DNA of 64,000 nt from Lunularia cruciata (lineage: Eukaryota; Streptophyta; Marchantiopsida; Lunulariales; Lunulariaceae), in NCBI GenBank assembly GCA_948567375.1, contig OX419759.1, positions 33,519,493 through 33,583,492 of the forward strand. The letters are read 5' to 3'. The position numbers and the translations under genes were made by a program. Below, piece after piece: positions 34,760 to 45,139 of the stretch (positions within the stretch are counted from its first letter, which is position 1; every line of letters starts with the position of its first letter). The notes under the pieces are model-generated. The model did not search any database. It saw nothing but the letters and a program-made list of their open reading frames with translations, and was not told where the DNA came from.

Positions 34760-36240
34760 TAAGCCATAGGTTTTGAAGGTCCCAGATAAATCACCATTGA
34801 CACTTGAGGAGGTAGAGAGAATGTTATCTACCCTCAAGTATGGTCCAAATGTTACCAAGGAGGAAAAGGTGAGATTTGAGGGGATTTTCTACAAGTTCAT
34901 CCATGTGTTTACTTTTAGTTCCAAGGATTTGAAGGAAGTTACCTTGGAGGAGCACAAGATAGAGGTGGAGTCACATGCAAGACCAATCCGCCAAAAGCAA
35001 CATTGCATTAGCCCACCAATATCTTTGGCTGTGAAGGAGTAGATTGATAAGCTCAAGGAAGTTTGATCTTTGAGATAGAGAATTCAAAATGGGTGTCTCC
35101 AATTGTCATTGTGAAGAAAAAGAATGGCAAGCTTTGAGTATGTGTGGATTACAAGAAGCTCAATGTTGTTACCAAGAAGGACTACTACCCATTGCCATTC
35201 ATTGATGAGATCTTGGATGAGGTTGTAGGTCATGAGAGGTACAGTTTTAGAGATGGTTATAGTGGATATAACCAAATCAAGATTGCACCAAAGCATCAAC
35301 AACTCACCACATTCACCACACCTTGGGAGACTTATGCTTTTAAGGTCATGCCTTTTGGGCTTTGCAATACTCCAGCCACATTCCAATGGTTCATGAATAA
35401 GGTATTTGAACCTTTCATTGGGAAATTTGTGAGAGACTTCATTGATGACTTTTGTGCCTATAGGAGCAACGAGTAGCACTTTGAGCACCTAATCAAGGTC
35501 TTGCAATGCTTGGATGAGGAAAATGCATCACTCAACCTAGAGAAGTGCATTTTTGGATATGAAGAAGGTCTACTTTTGGGGCCTTCATCTCCAAGGATGG
35601 AATAACAGTTGATCCTAAAAGGTGAGGAAAATCTCAGACCTTCTATTCCCTTCAAGCTTGACAAAGTTACTCCAATTCTTGGGGATGGTTGGGTACTACA
35701 AGAGGTTTATCTTCTCATTTTCCAACAAGGCTTATGCATTGACCATCTACATGAAGAAAGGTGTAGATTACATGGTGATTTTGGAGGACAAGGAGGCTTT
35801 CAAAGCTTTTGAGGAGCTCAAGCAATCCCTTGTTGTAGCTCCAATTCTTGCTAAACTTGATTGGAGTAAGCCTTTTGTCCTTTACACTAATGCTTCTAAT
35901 GTAGCTATAAGATGCTCTCTTAGTCAATTAGACCAAGATGGGCATGATCATCCAATAACTTATGCTAGTAGGTAGATGGTTTCATCAGAAAAGAACTACT
36001 CTATCATAGAGGGAGAAGGGTTGGCGGTGATCTTTGGTCTAAAGAAGTTTAGCCACTACTTGATTGGAGGGAAAGCCACCATTTTCATGGATCACAAGGC
36101 TTTAAAGTAAATCTTCAACAAGCCTAATGTTGAATGGAGACTAGCAAGGTGGATGATACTCTTGTCTGAATATGATTATACCATTGAAGATAGGCTAGGA
36201 AAGAAAAATGAAAATGCTAATTTGTTATCTAGAGCCTATG
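34760..36240 (+). pseudogene. Family C reverse transcriptase and RNase H
   Basis: RT: DYKKLNVVTKKDYYPLPFIDEIL (35147-35215), VMPFGLCNTPATFQWFMN and FVRDFIDDFCAY, so the catalytic Y/F-x-D-D is FIDD. RNase H: PFVLYTNASNVAIRCSLSQ (35872-35928), YASR, FMDHKALK and LLSEYDYTIEDRLGKKNENA. TAG stops at 35042, 35474, 35973 and 36107 and frame changes around 35600 inactivate it. Confidence 0.9.
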
Positions 36241-36519
36241 ATCATGATGGAGATGAGCGTGTGGATAATTCATTCCCGGATGAGGAGCTCATGACAATCA
36301 GAGTCACTCAAGAGGTTCCAATGGAGTACAAGGAGATTATAGATTTTGTGACAAGAGGTAACTATCCAAAAGGGATACATGCTAGGGAGAGGAATGCCCT
36401 TGCAACAAGATCTAGACCTTACACAATGGTGGAGAATATTCTTTTTCACCAAGGAGAAGATGGTCTACTTCAACGAGCACTGGGTAAGGAAGAGTCTATC
36501 CTACTTATAAAGGAGTTTC

Positions 36520-37630
36520 ATGAAGGTTAAGTGTGTAGAGGACACTTTGCAGGAAAAGGTGACTGCTTTCAAGATTCTAGATGCAAGTTACCATTGGAGA
36601 TTGATTTTCAAGGATTGTCTTGATTATTGCAAAACTTGTCATGTTTGTCAAGCTTCTGCTAGAAAATCTACATCCACTCCACCACTTAGATCAATTCCAT
36701 TGCTAGGATCTTTTGAGAAGTGGGGAATTGATTTTGTAGGTCTTCTCAATAGAACCTCAAGGAACAATTGGTACATTGTGGTAATTATTGATTACCTTAC
36801 CAAGTGGGTTGAGGCTAGACCATTGAGGGACAAGAATGAAGATGAAGTTGATAGATTTCTTTATGAATGTATTATCATTAGATTTGGATGCCCTTTGGAG
36901 TTGGTTTTTGGTAGAGGAGGAGAGTTTACAAGAAGCATTACTTCAGCCATGCTACAATATTTCTCTATCACACATAGAGTAACTACATCCTATAAACCAA
37001 ATTCAAATGGCTTGGTAGAGAGAACCAATTAGACCTTGTGCATGATGTTGGCCAAAGATGCAAAAATGGAGGGGGCTAAACATCATTGGGACAAGAGGAT
37101 TCATGCATTTTTGTGGGAGTATAGGATAACCATGAAGAATTCCACTGGATATTCTCCATTTCAATTGGTATATGGTATTGAGTCTACCTTACCTATTCAC
37201 TTTGATCTTCTTACCTTCCAAAGCATTCATAGGAGATTGAAGAAAGCACAAGGAAGTGATGCAAAGAAGTCAAGGAAGGATCAACTCGTGGAGTTGGAAG
37301 AGGCAAGAGCAGTTGCTATGGTTTGAGTGGAGCAATCCCAAAGGAAACAAAAGGAGAACTATGACAAGAGGCAGCACAAGAAGAAGGTATAGCCTTTCAA
37401 AGAAGGTGATTGGGTAATGTTGTTTGATTCTATTCAATCCAAGAGAGTGCAAAAGAAGTTTTTGCCTAAATACTTTGGACCTTTCATAGTGGAGAAGGTG
37501 TGGGGCAATTACACCTATGATCTCAAGGAGTTGGGAGGAAGGCACTTTGATAAGATTAACCATGATAAGTTGAAGATATATCATAGAAGGTAGAGAGACC
37601 TTCGCTTTGAGGACAAAGTGAAAACTTAGT
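36520..37630 (+). pseudogene. Family C integrase
   Basis: Integrase with a CxxC zinc-binding end (CKTCHVCQ), first catalytic aspartate in WGIDFVGLL, second region CPLELVFGRGGEFT (the usual SDxGxxF is altered to GRGGEF), and E in GLVERTN. Then STGYSPFQLVYG and the GPF-type end (KYFGPFIVEKVWGNYTYDL, KINHDKLKIYHRR). No chromodomain. Stops at 37030, 37324 and 37389. Confidence 0.9.
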
Positions 37631-37641
37631 CCAAGGGTAAA

Positions 37642-38330
37642 TGTAACACCCATTTGTGCATATGTGTGGTATTGTAATATTAAACTTGGTATTACAAGTA
37701 CTTGAGAGATATTATTTATATAGAGATAAATAATTGTTCTACATTAGTCATGATTAGCTAAAGTTAGTCATAGTTGAGATAGAAGGGACTTTACTTTAGA
37801 GGAAGTCGAAAAGATGAGCACCACTATTTTGGATTCTAGTGTGTTGATTTGATATTATTCTTAGGTGTTTGGCTTTGAGGAAAGAGTTGAGAACTCTTGG
37901 GCCCATAAGCCTTTTTGTTTTAGATTCTTCCATAGTCCAAGAATAGCCCATGTGAAGGAATCTTTGACTTAGTGGTTGGGTCAAGATAAGATCACATGCT
38001 AGTGGAATATGTCCATGTGAATATATATTCCTTTCTACTTTTTGACTTTACTTGACTTTTAGTCTAATAACTTGAGTTATTGCGGTAATTAGTAACTTTG
38101 GTACGTAATTATTTCATAAGTATATAAAAAAGGGGTGAAGAGGTACTCATCATTCTTTCATTTGCAACTTTCTCTCTCTCATTGAGGTCTCTAGTGAGAA
38201 ATGTCTTGAGTCTTGGAGTGTTAGCCTTGGAGGAGTATGATGGAGTGGGGGTTCCTTGTCTTCTTAGTCCATGGTGCACTACTATAATAGCCATTAGAGG
38301 TTCATCCTGAGTGAGAGATAGGCCGGCTCA
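37642..38330 (+). repeat. Family C 3' LTR
   Basis: TGTAACACCC to GGCCGGCTCA, matching the 5' LTR. Family B gag resumes directly after it. Confidence 0.95.
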
Positions 38331-38985
38331 TAGGAGATCAATGCAAGAAGGATTGCTAAACAATTTCCAATTGGTGGATTCCATGCAGATGGCCCGAACC
38401 CAACTATGGGGATTGAGACAAAAGAACAGCGTACAAGAGTATGTGGAGACATTTCTTGATCTACAAGTCACAATAACCAACATGAGATCAACAAAGGCTC
38501 TTGACAATTTCAAATGAGGGTTGAAGGAGCGGATTTGCCAAGCAGCCATGGTGCAAAATCCTTGCACGATATTTGAAGCTATTGCTTGTGCATAGAGAGA
38601 ATAGCAGGAGGTGTTGAGGTGAAAGAATAGTTCCACCTCAATATTATTGGGCAGAAATGCCACACATGGTGGACCAATACCAATGGAATTGGACAAGCTT
38701 TCATTTTGAGATCAAGGAGCATGACCATTTCAAGGAGAGCGTGGACGGGTAGAAGAACAAAGAGATAAAGTCCTAGAAGGAGAAGGAACTTGATGAGAAC
38801 AACGCCGTTGTTACAACTGTGGCTGTATTGGGCACATATCTACTAATTGTTGCACTCATTTTCCTAGAGGCTCTCAACCTTCATAAAAGCAATCTTTGAA
38901 TAACATAGAGAGGCGCACTAAAGAGGAGGAGGTAGAAATCACTTAAGAAAAAAAAGATCACTAGTAAATGTACCTCACGGCCTTA
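38331..38985 (+). pseudogene. Family B gag, second part, with zinc knuckle
   Basis: Continuation of the interrupted gag: LLNNFQLVDSMQMARTQLWG, VQEYVETFLDLQVTI, then a nucleocapsid knuckle CYNCGCIGHISTNC at about 38813-38854, a perfect CX2CX4HX4C. Stops at 38515 and 38595, among others. Confidence 0.85.
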
Positions 38986-39054
38986 TTGGCTCAATAAGGA
39001 AGCAGAGAAGTGAAGGAAAGAAGAAGACAAACAAGCAAAGGTCACAAAAGGAAA

Positions 39055-39260
39055 CCACATAATTGATTGTCGTGAATGGAGTCCTAGAATGGAATCAAGT
39101 GAGAGTATTAATAGATATGGGAGCAACAAAGAATTTCTTAATTTCTTATCTTGCTCTATTGTAATAAGATTTGGAATGGATCTAGAAAGAGATGAGAGTG
39201 AAGAAGTAGAGTTACCTAATGGGAATATAGAGAAGATTGAATCATCACCTAGACGGGTAA
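39055..39260 (+). pseudogene. Family B protease, first part
   Basis: The peptide VRVLIDMGATKNFL holds the protease active site with D-M-G for the usual D-S-G. The domain is split by the family A element at 39261 and resumes at 44884. Confidence 0.8.
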
Positions 39261-39658
39261 TGTAACAATATGGTGTTTAGTGACGAAGTTGGTCGGGCTT
39301 ACAAAGTAGAGAATAAGACAAAATAGCCTAGAATATTCTAGAAGCATCTAAGAAGCTCAACTAGTTAACTTGCGCCCTAAGCATGTAGCTTCTAGAAAGA
39401 AGCTTCTAACTAGCTTAGCTTGCACGCCAAGTAGACGGCTTCTAGAAGGAAGTTTCTTGAGAAGCTTCTTAGTTAACTTGGCTTGCACTCCAAGAAAGCG
39501 GCTCAAGGAGGCTTCTTGAAGAAGCTTCAAGGGTCTTGTATGCTACCTATAAATACCAAGGCCAAAGCTCATGCTAGGCATTTGGAGTTTTCTTCATTCA
39601 AGTGTCCCAATGTGAGTTTCCATTCTCCTATTTCTCTCCTTGGTTTCGGTCTTTTACA
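39261..39658 (+). repeat. Family A 5' LTR
   Basis: 398 bp, TGTAACAATATGG to CTTTTACA. It is shorter than its 3' partner by two deletions (near 39355 and 39397). Regulatory motifs: a perfect three-unit heat-shock element at 39331-39343 (GAAtaTTCtaGAA), further two-unit elements at 39399-39406, 39513-39520 and 39521-39528, and a TATA box CTATAAATA at 39547-39555. Confidence 0.95.
39331..39555 (+). promoter_or_regulatory. Heat-shock-element cluster and TATA box in the LTR
   Basis: Alternating GAA and TTC pentamers with two-base spacing, the binding pattern of heat-shock transcription factors, repeat across 200 bp and end 19 bp upstream of CTATAAATA. The same arrangement is present in all family A LTRs in the window. 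Heat response is inferred from the motif only. Confidence 0.55.
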
Positions 39659-39659
39659 T

Positions 39660-39671
39660 TGGTATCAGAGC
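39660..39671 (+). other. Family A primer binding site (tRNA-iMet)
   Basis: TGGTATCAGAGC one base after the 5' LTR, identical to that of G1. Confidence 0.95.
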
Positions 39672-39929
39672 AAGAATGGGATGGATAGAATTTATGGACC
39701 ACCAAATCCACTTCCGCCAAACCATTGGGACTTTCATGTCCAAATATTACCAAAGCATCATTTCACACAATTCATCACCTCACGCTTTGGGCAGGATTTT
39801 CTACATATGATCACCGTGTCAGAGGAACCCTTGATACTTCCAGTTGTAACTTATGGAGAACGGTGGATGTGTTGTATCTATGTGTTAATCAACTAGATAA
39901 ATTGAGAGTAGTGGAATAGAGTAGTAGTG

Positions 39930-40829
39930 ATGGCGGCAATACCGGATGTTATCCTTGCAATGCAACAACAAATCGAGCATCTTATTTGATTGTTGGATGA
40001 ACGAGATCAGCAGCGACGAGAACAGATAGACATAGCAGCAGTTCGAGATGGAGAAGATTGCATTCGATTTCCAAAACCCAAGGTGTTTGAAGGCAAGAAT
40101 CTTCCAAGCACAGTGGAGAATTTTGTGTTTGACTGTGAATGTTACTTTGAAGCCACCAATCTTCAAGAGGAGCGGAAACAAATTCTCTTGGCTTCTAGCC
40201 AGTTGGATGGCGTGACAAAACTTTGGTGGCAATTCCAAGTAGAAAGAGCTGAACGACAAATTGTTACACCAATTTTGACATGGGCAAAATTCAAGGATGC
40301 AATATTTGGTCGATTTCAGACTATAAATGCCACCCGAGCTGCACGAGATAAATTGGTGGAGTTGAGGCAGATTGGCTCAGTGAGAAGCTACATCACACAA
40401 TTTCAGAATATCATCATGCAAATTCCAGATATCCAAGAAGGTGAAGTTCTGGATCGATTTGTGTGAGGATTGAAGTCACAAACCAGATTGGAGGTGACCA
40501 TGCGAGAGCCACAGAACGTAGAAGAAACCATGCAATTGGCTGAGCGTTTTGATTCCTTAGTTGCGACAACTTGGTCTCGACCTTGACCTACACAAAACCT
40601 ACCAGTACCACAAGTAGAAGAACCGGTACCAATGGAGATTGATGCTATCCAACAAAGACCACTTGGCACAGCAGATAAAGAAAGATTACAACAAAATGGA
40701 GATTGTTTTTATTGTCGCCAGTTGGGGCATTGCATTGTTGAATGTCCACTCAAGAATGGACGACCTCGACAAGTTGCCCAAGTGGAGGTTGTGGAGCGGA
40801 ATGATCCGGGAAACGAGGAATCCCAGTAG
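39930..40829 (+). pseudogene. Family A gag
   Basis: Begins ATG at 39930 (MAAIPDVILAMQQQIEHLI). Capsid part: FPKPKVFEGKNLPSTVENFV, WWQFQVERAE, FKDAIFGRFQTINATRAARD, VRSYITQFQNIIMQIPDI. Nucleocapsid knuckle CFYCRQLGHCIVEC (40704-40745). In-frame TGA codons at 39987, 40464 and 40584 interrupt it; the normal end is the TAG at 40827 after NEESQ, which G1 shares. Confidence 0.9.
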
Positions 40830-40886
40830 GAGATTTTGAGCCGCCTATTGGGAGTTTGATTAGTTCCAATGGGATTGAAGGCTCGA
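40808..40886 (+). promoter_or_regulatory. Putative -1 ribosomal frameshift signal, gag to pol
   Basis: Slippery heptamer GGGAAAC at 40808-40814 in the correct phase (G GGA AAC) for the gag frame, 7-nt spacer, then a 9-bp stem CCCAGTAGG (40822-40830) with CCTATTGGG (40844-40852), one G-U pair. Loop bases TTGAGCC (40836-40842) can pair with GGCTCGA (40880-40886), giving a possible pseudoknot. The gag stop lies in the stem. Confidence 0.65.
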
Positions 40887-41295
40887 CCTATGCAAGTTTG
40901 CTTCACTTGCAAGGTATGATATCTAATCGGGGTTGTAGAATTTTGGTTGATTCTGGAAGTTTAGAGAATTGCATGTCTATGCAAGTAGCAAAGGAATTGG
41001 GTATGCCTATCAAGCCAGTGATTGGAAGTAGTTTGATGATGGCGGATGGTAGAAAGGGTTCTGCATTCCGCACCTTGCATCTTGTTACCTTCAAGATTGG
41101 GAAGGAGTATTTGGAGTGTATGAGGTTTGTAGTGGCACCTCTATACTATGATATCATTCTAGGTCTACCTTGGCTTGAATGTCATAAAGTTCAATTTGAT
41201 TGGACCCGATACCAAATTCAAGTACAACACTAAGGTAGGAATTTCCAATTAGAATGTCTGGCACCTCTGAGTAAGACACCTAAGAATAGTCAGTC

Positions 41296-41475
41296 CCAAG
41301 ATGGGAAGTTTGTCGAGAAGGTAGCCATAGAGCGAATCTGGAAGGGAGATGAGTCCCAAGATGGGAAGTTTGCCAGGAAGGCAACCATGGAGCAAGCTTG
41401 GAAGAGAGATGAGTCCCTAGAAGGGAAGTTTGTTAATGAAGCAGCCACAGAGCAAGCTTTGGAGGAAGATAAGTC
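41296..41475 (+). repeat. Three 60-bp in-frame repeats in the protease-RT linker
   Basis: Three 20-codon units, each with S-x-x-G-K-F and a block like MEQAWKRDE, lie between protease and RT. The same units occur in G1 (about 25690-25490) and in degraded form at 19178-19400, so they are a family character. Confidence 0.8.
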
Positions 41476-44440
41476 TGTATTCGCGGTGTGGATCAAGCCG
41501 ATTGCACAAGAACAATCTGAGGAGGGCCAAGTGCCGCATCAAGCAATGGTTGATCGGATAGTTCAAGAGTTTGCAGATGTGTTTCTGGATGATATGCCAA
41601 AGGGATTACCCTCCGATCAAGGTATGCACTTCAAGATCAAGTTATTGCCAGGGAGTACTCCAGTGAGTAGACCAATCTATTGGCTCTCACCAAAGGAGTT
41701 GGAGGAGTTGCAAACAACACTTACAGAGTTGTTGGAGAAGGATTTCATATGACATAGTACCTCTCCTTGGGGAGCACCGATACTATTTGTTCCAAAGAAG
41801 GATGGAGGACTTCATTTCTATATTGATTACCGTGGGCTCAATAAGCAAACCGTGAAGAATGCATATCCCTTGCCTCGGATCGATGACTTGCTTGATCAAC
41901 TAAGTGGAGCACGCTACTTTTCCAAGCTAGGTCTTTTTAGCGGCTATTGGCAAATTCCTATTGAAGGCGAGGACGTGCAAAAGACTGCTTTTCACACAAG
42001 GTATGGACATTTTGAGTGGAGAGTTCTACCTTTCGGACTCACTAATGCTCTAGCAGTCTTCATGGATCAGATGCATTGGGTGTTGGACGGACTATTGGAT
42101 CAGCCCGTGGTAGTGTTCTTAGATGATATCTTAATCTATAGTAGGACAGAGGTAGAACATAGAAATCATGTGCAAGAAGTCCCAAGACGACTACGATAGT
42201 GCAAATTTTACTGCAAGAAGTCAAAGTATGCTTTTTGGCAGAAGGAGGTTACCTTCTTGGGTCATAAGATCTCATCAGAGGGGATCAAGATGGAAAAAGA
42301 GAAGATCAAGGCCATTACTGATTGGCCTACCCCAAAGGATGCTACCGAAGTACGAGCATTCAATGGATTGGCCAGTTTTTACCGGCGGTTCATCCACTAT
42401 TATGCTCATGTAACTGCATCATTGACTGACCTCTTGGGAAAGAACTTGAGCTTCCAATGGACAACCAAGCATGAAGAAGCATTCCAGAAGTTAAAGCATA
42501 TGGTGTCTTCAAGACCCATTCTTCAACCATATGATCCTCAACTACCTTGTGTGGTTGATTTTGATGCTTCTAACTTTGCAATTAGAGCTGTGTTGCAACA
42601 AGAATTTCCAGATGGACTACATCCTATTGCCTTTGTGTCTCGCCGACTAAATACAGCTGAAAGAAATTACTCCTCTCGAGATCGAGAACAACTTGCAATG
42701 GTATATGCCACCAAGGTATGGAGGCATTACCTCTTGGGGAAACAAGTGATCATGCAAACTGATCACAAGCCATTGTTGCAAACCTTACACCTAGAGCACA
42801 TGAAGAGTCAACATCATCGATGGGAAGAGCAACTCCAATTGTTTGACATCAAACTTGAGTACAAACCAGGTTGGTTCCATGTCATCCCTGATGCTCTATC
42901 ACGACGACCTGATTTGAAGTCTCTTCCTCTCATCACGGCAGCAATTACGACGGTGTCAATTGATTCCAAGATTCATAACGAGTTTCGGTTAGCTCTATAG
43001 CAAGATCCCTTCTTCCAAATGGTACATGGTCGGCTAACAACAGGTGACAAGGAGTACAACACCTTCTCCTTCAAGGAAGGCCTTCTATTCCATCCGGGCC
43101 GGATCTATGTTTGAGCCAAGGGTGATCTTCGACTTGTGCGCCTTCAAGAAGCCCATAATTACCCATCGCTGGTCACATGGGTGTGGACAAGACCTTGGGT
43201 ACCCTCCAACATCAATGGTGGTGGTCCAACATGACACGGGATGTTCGAGAATTTGTCCAATCGTGTGAGAGCTGCCAACGTAACAAGGCCAGCAACCAGA
43301 AGCCGGGTGGACTCCTTCAACCGCTTGCCGTTCCATCAGCTCGTTGGGAGCATGTGAGCTTGGATCTCATCACATCCTTGCCAAAGGCAAAACAAGGACA
43401 CACCGCCATCGTGGTGTTTGTGGATAAGCTTAGTAAGCAAATCCACTTGGCACCAACCTGTGATACCGTGGATGCTCCAACCTTAGCGCAAATATACTCT
43501 GACAATGTCTTCAAGCATCATGGAATGCCATGCATACTCATCTCCGACCGTGATCCTCACTTTATCGGGAAGTTTTGGCAAGCACTCTTTCAGATACTCG
43601 GCACCAAGCTTGCTTTGTCCACGGCCTATCATCCTCAAACTGATGGACAAACCAAACGTGCAAATCGTACATTGGAGAATATGTTGCATGCCTTTGTCAA
43701 TGTCCACCATACCAATTGGGATGAATGTCTTTCCGCTGCCAAATTTGCCTACAACAATTCCAAACAGGCAAGCACCGGATTCTCTCCTTTCTTTCTCAAT
43801 TTTGGCCAAGATCCACTTGTTCCAGATTCTCTTCTTGCTCCCCCTCCATCCCAGGTTCCTCATACTTCCACATTCTTGATCACTATATCCCAATCTCTCC
43901 AACAAGCCAAGTCTCACCTCCTTGTTGCTCAGAATCACCAAAAACAATATGCGGACCACCATCGTTAAGATCTCACCTTTGAAGTCGGTGATAAAGTCAT
44001 GCTTTCCTCTAGTAACCTCTCTCTCCCGCTTGATACCCAAGTTCGTAAACTTGCCCCTAATTGGATAGGACCCTTTGATATCACCCAAATTGTCTCTCCT
44101 ATTGCTTATCGTCTTGCCTTACCTTGTCACATGCGTATCCATCCTGTCTTTCATATTTCCAAGTTGAAACCCTTTGTTCTTAACCCTTCTTCCTTTTCCT
44201 CCCGAGTCCAACCTCCCCCTCTTCCTATCCCTCTCAATGATCATGAGAAGTACGAAGTTGATTGTATCCTTGCACGTCGCTATATTCAACGAGGCCATCG
44301 CCAACATACGGAGTACAAGGTCCTTTGGAAAGGGTATCCCCTTCACGATGCCACATGGGAACCTCTTTCTTACCTCTAGAATGCACAGATGGCCATCAAG
44401 GAATTTGAAGCTTCACCGGCGACGAGGACGTCACCAACTA

Positions 44441-44452
44441 GCGGCGGGGGAA
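44441..44452 (+). other. Family A polypurine tract
   Basis: Purine-rich GCGGCGGGGGAA just before the 3' LTR; G1 has GGCGGGGGAGTA in the same position. Confidence 0.75.
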
Positions 44453-44454
44453 TA

Positions 44455-44878
44455 TGTAACAATATGGAGTTTAGTGATGAAGTTGGTCGGGCTTACAAAG
44501 TAGAGAATAAGACAAAATAGCCTAGAATATTCTAGAAGCATCTAAGAAGCTTCTTAGGAAACTTCCCAACTAGTTAACTTGCGCCCTAAGCAAGTAACTT
44601 CTAGAAGGAAGTTTCTAGAAGCTTCTAACTAGCTTAGCTTGCACGCCAAGTAGGCGGCTTCTAGAAGGAAGCTTCTTGAGAAGCTTCCTAGTTAACTTGG
44701 CTTGCACTCCAAGAAAGCGGCTCAAGGAGGCTTCTTGAAGAAGCTTCAAGGGTCTGGTATGCTACCTATCAATACCAAGGCCGAAGCTCATGCTAGGCAT
44801 TCGGAGTTTTCTCTCATTCAAGTGTCCCAATGTGAGTTTCCATTCTCCTATTTCTCTCCTCGGTTTTGGTCTTTTACA
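44455..44878 (+). repeat. Family A 3' LTR
   Basis: 424 bp, TGTAACAATATGG to CTTTTACA. Holds a perfect three-unit heat-shock element at 44525-44537 and a perfect four-unit one at 44608-44625 (GAAgtTTCtaGAAgcTTC). The TATA box has mutated to CTATCAATA. Confidence 0.95.
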
Positions 44879-44883
44879 GATAA

Positions 44884-45130
44884 CACTCTGTGTATGAGAA
44901 TATCAAGAAGCAATTGAGTTTTGAGTGATACAATTAGCTTGTTATGATGCAATCTTAGGCATACCATGGATGGAGCATTACAACCCTATGTTAAATTGGA
45001 GGAAGAAAGTAGTGAGAACTCACCAATGGTCAATCATTGGGGTTTAAGAAAAATCACACAAGCAAGAACTAACTCCATGTGTCATAGGGACTGCAACTAT
45101 CTATAAGACCGATAGATGTTTCATGGGTCT
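44884..45130 (+). pseudogene. Family B protease, second part
   Basis: Resumes after the A element; LACYDAILGIPWMEHYNPM is the usual protease C-terminal motif (DxILGxxWL). Frame shifts follow. Confidence 0.75.
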
Positions 45131-45139
45131 AATAAGAGA

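Larger units (their letters stand above)
30516..38330 (+). mobile_element. Full-length family C Ty3/gypsy element (decayed)
   Basis: 7.8 kb with LTRs of 690 and 689 bp. Order: LTR, extra upstream ORF with a zinc knuckle, gag, protease, RT, RNase H, integrase, LTR. There is no chromodomain after integrase. Protease DGGSAINAMS, the primer-site-like GGTTCCATTACCGGGA, which resembles the GGCGCCGTTGCCGGGGA type of Athila/Tat elements, and the extra ORF point to the non-chromodomain Tat/Athila branch; this placement is inference. It is inserted in family B gag. Flanking 5 bp (TGGAC and TAGGA) are not identical, so the target duplication has mutated or the edges are off by a base. Confidence 0.9.
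40805..44379 (+). pseudogene. Family A pol (PR, RT, RNase H, IN, chromodomain)
   Basis: The frame is -1 to gag. Protease RILVDSGSLENCMS (D-S-G at 40949-40957) and [49 protein letters not shown], catalytic FLDD at 42116-42127. RNase H: VVDFDASNFAIRAVLQQ, ERNYSSRDREQLAMVYA, MQTDHKPLLQTL, PDALSRRP. Integrase: CESCQRNK, catalytic residues in LDLITSLPK, ISDRDPHFIGKFW and RTLENMLHAF. Chromodomain: EKYEVDCILARRYI, YKVLWKGYPLHDATWEPLSYL. Stops include 41750, 42197, 42998 and 44377, and the frame changes near 43150. Confidence 0.95.
39261..44878 (+). mobile_element. Full-length family A chromovirus (best preserved)
   Basis: 5.6 kb Ty3/gypsy chromodomain element with LTRs, primer binding site, gag, pol and polypurine tract. 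It sits in the protease of family B; flanking GGTAA (39256-39260) and GATAA (44879-44883) form a target duplication with one mismatch. Domains in order: gag with knuckle, -1 frame pol with protease, repeated linker, RT, RNase H, integrase, chromodomain. It is inactive by stops plus one small frame loss near 43150. Confidence 0.95.

Noticed and set aside
37521-37640. Chromodomain after family C integrase
   Set aside because: The sequence after GPFIVEKV ends in a short KINHDKLK tail and stops; no aromatic cage residues are seen.
30511-38335. Perfect target-site duplication for family C
   Set aside because: The flanks read TGGAC and TAGGA; they are not identical, so I only call the insertion from the interrupted gag peptide.
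39331-39345. LTR palindromes as a rolling-circle or DNA-transposon end
   Set aside because: They lie inside bona fide LTRs with primer site, polypurine tract and target duplications; heat-shock-element spacing explains them better.
43483-44088. 201-codon minus-strand open frame
   Set aside because: Antisense shadow of family A integrase; the plus strand has clear catalytic motifs.
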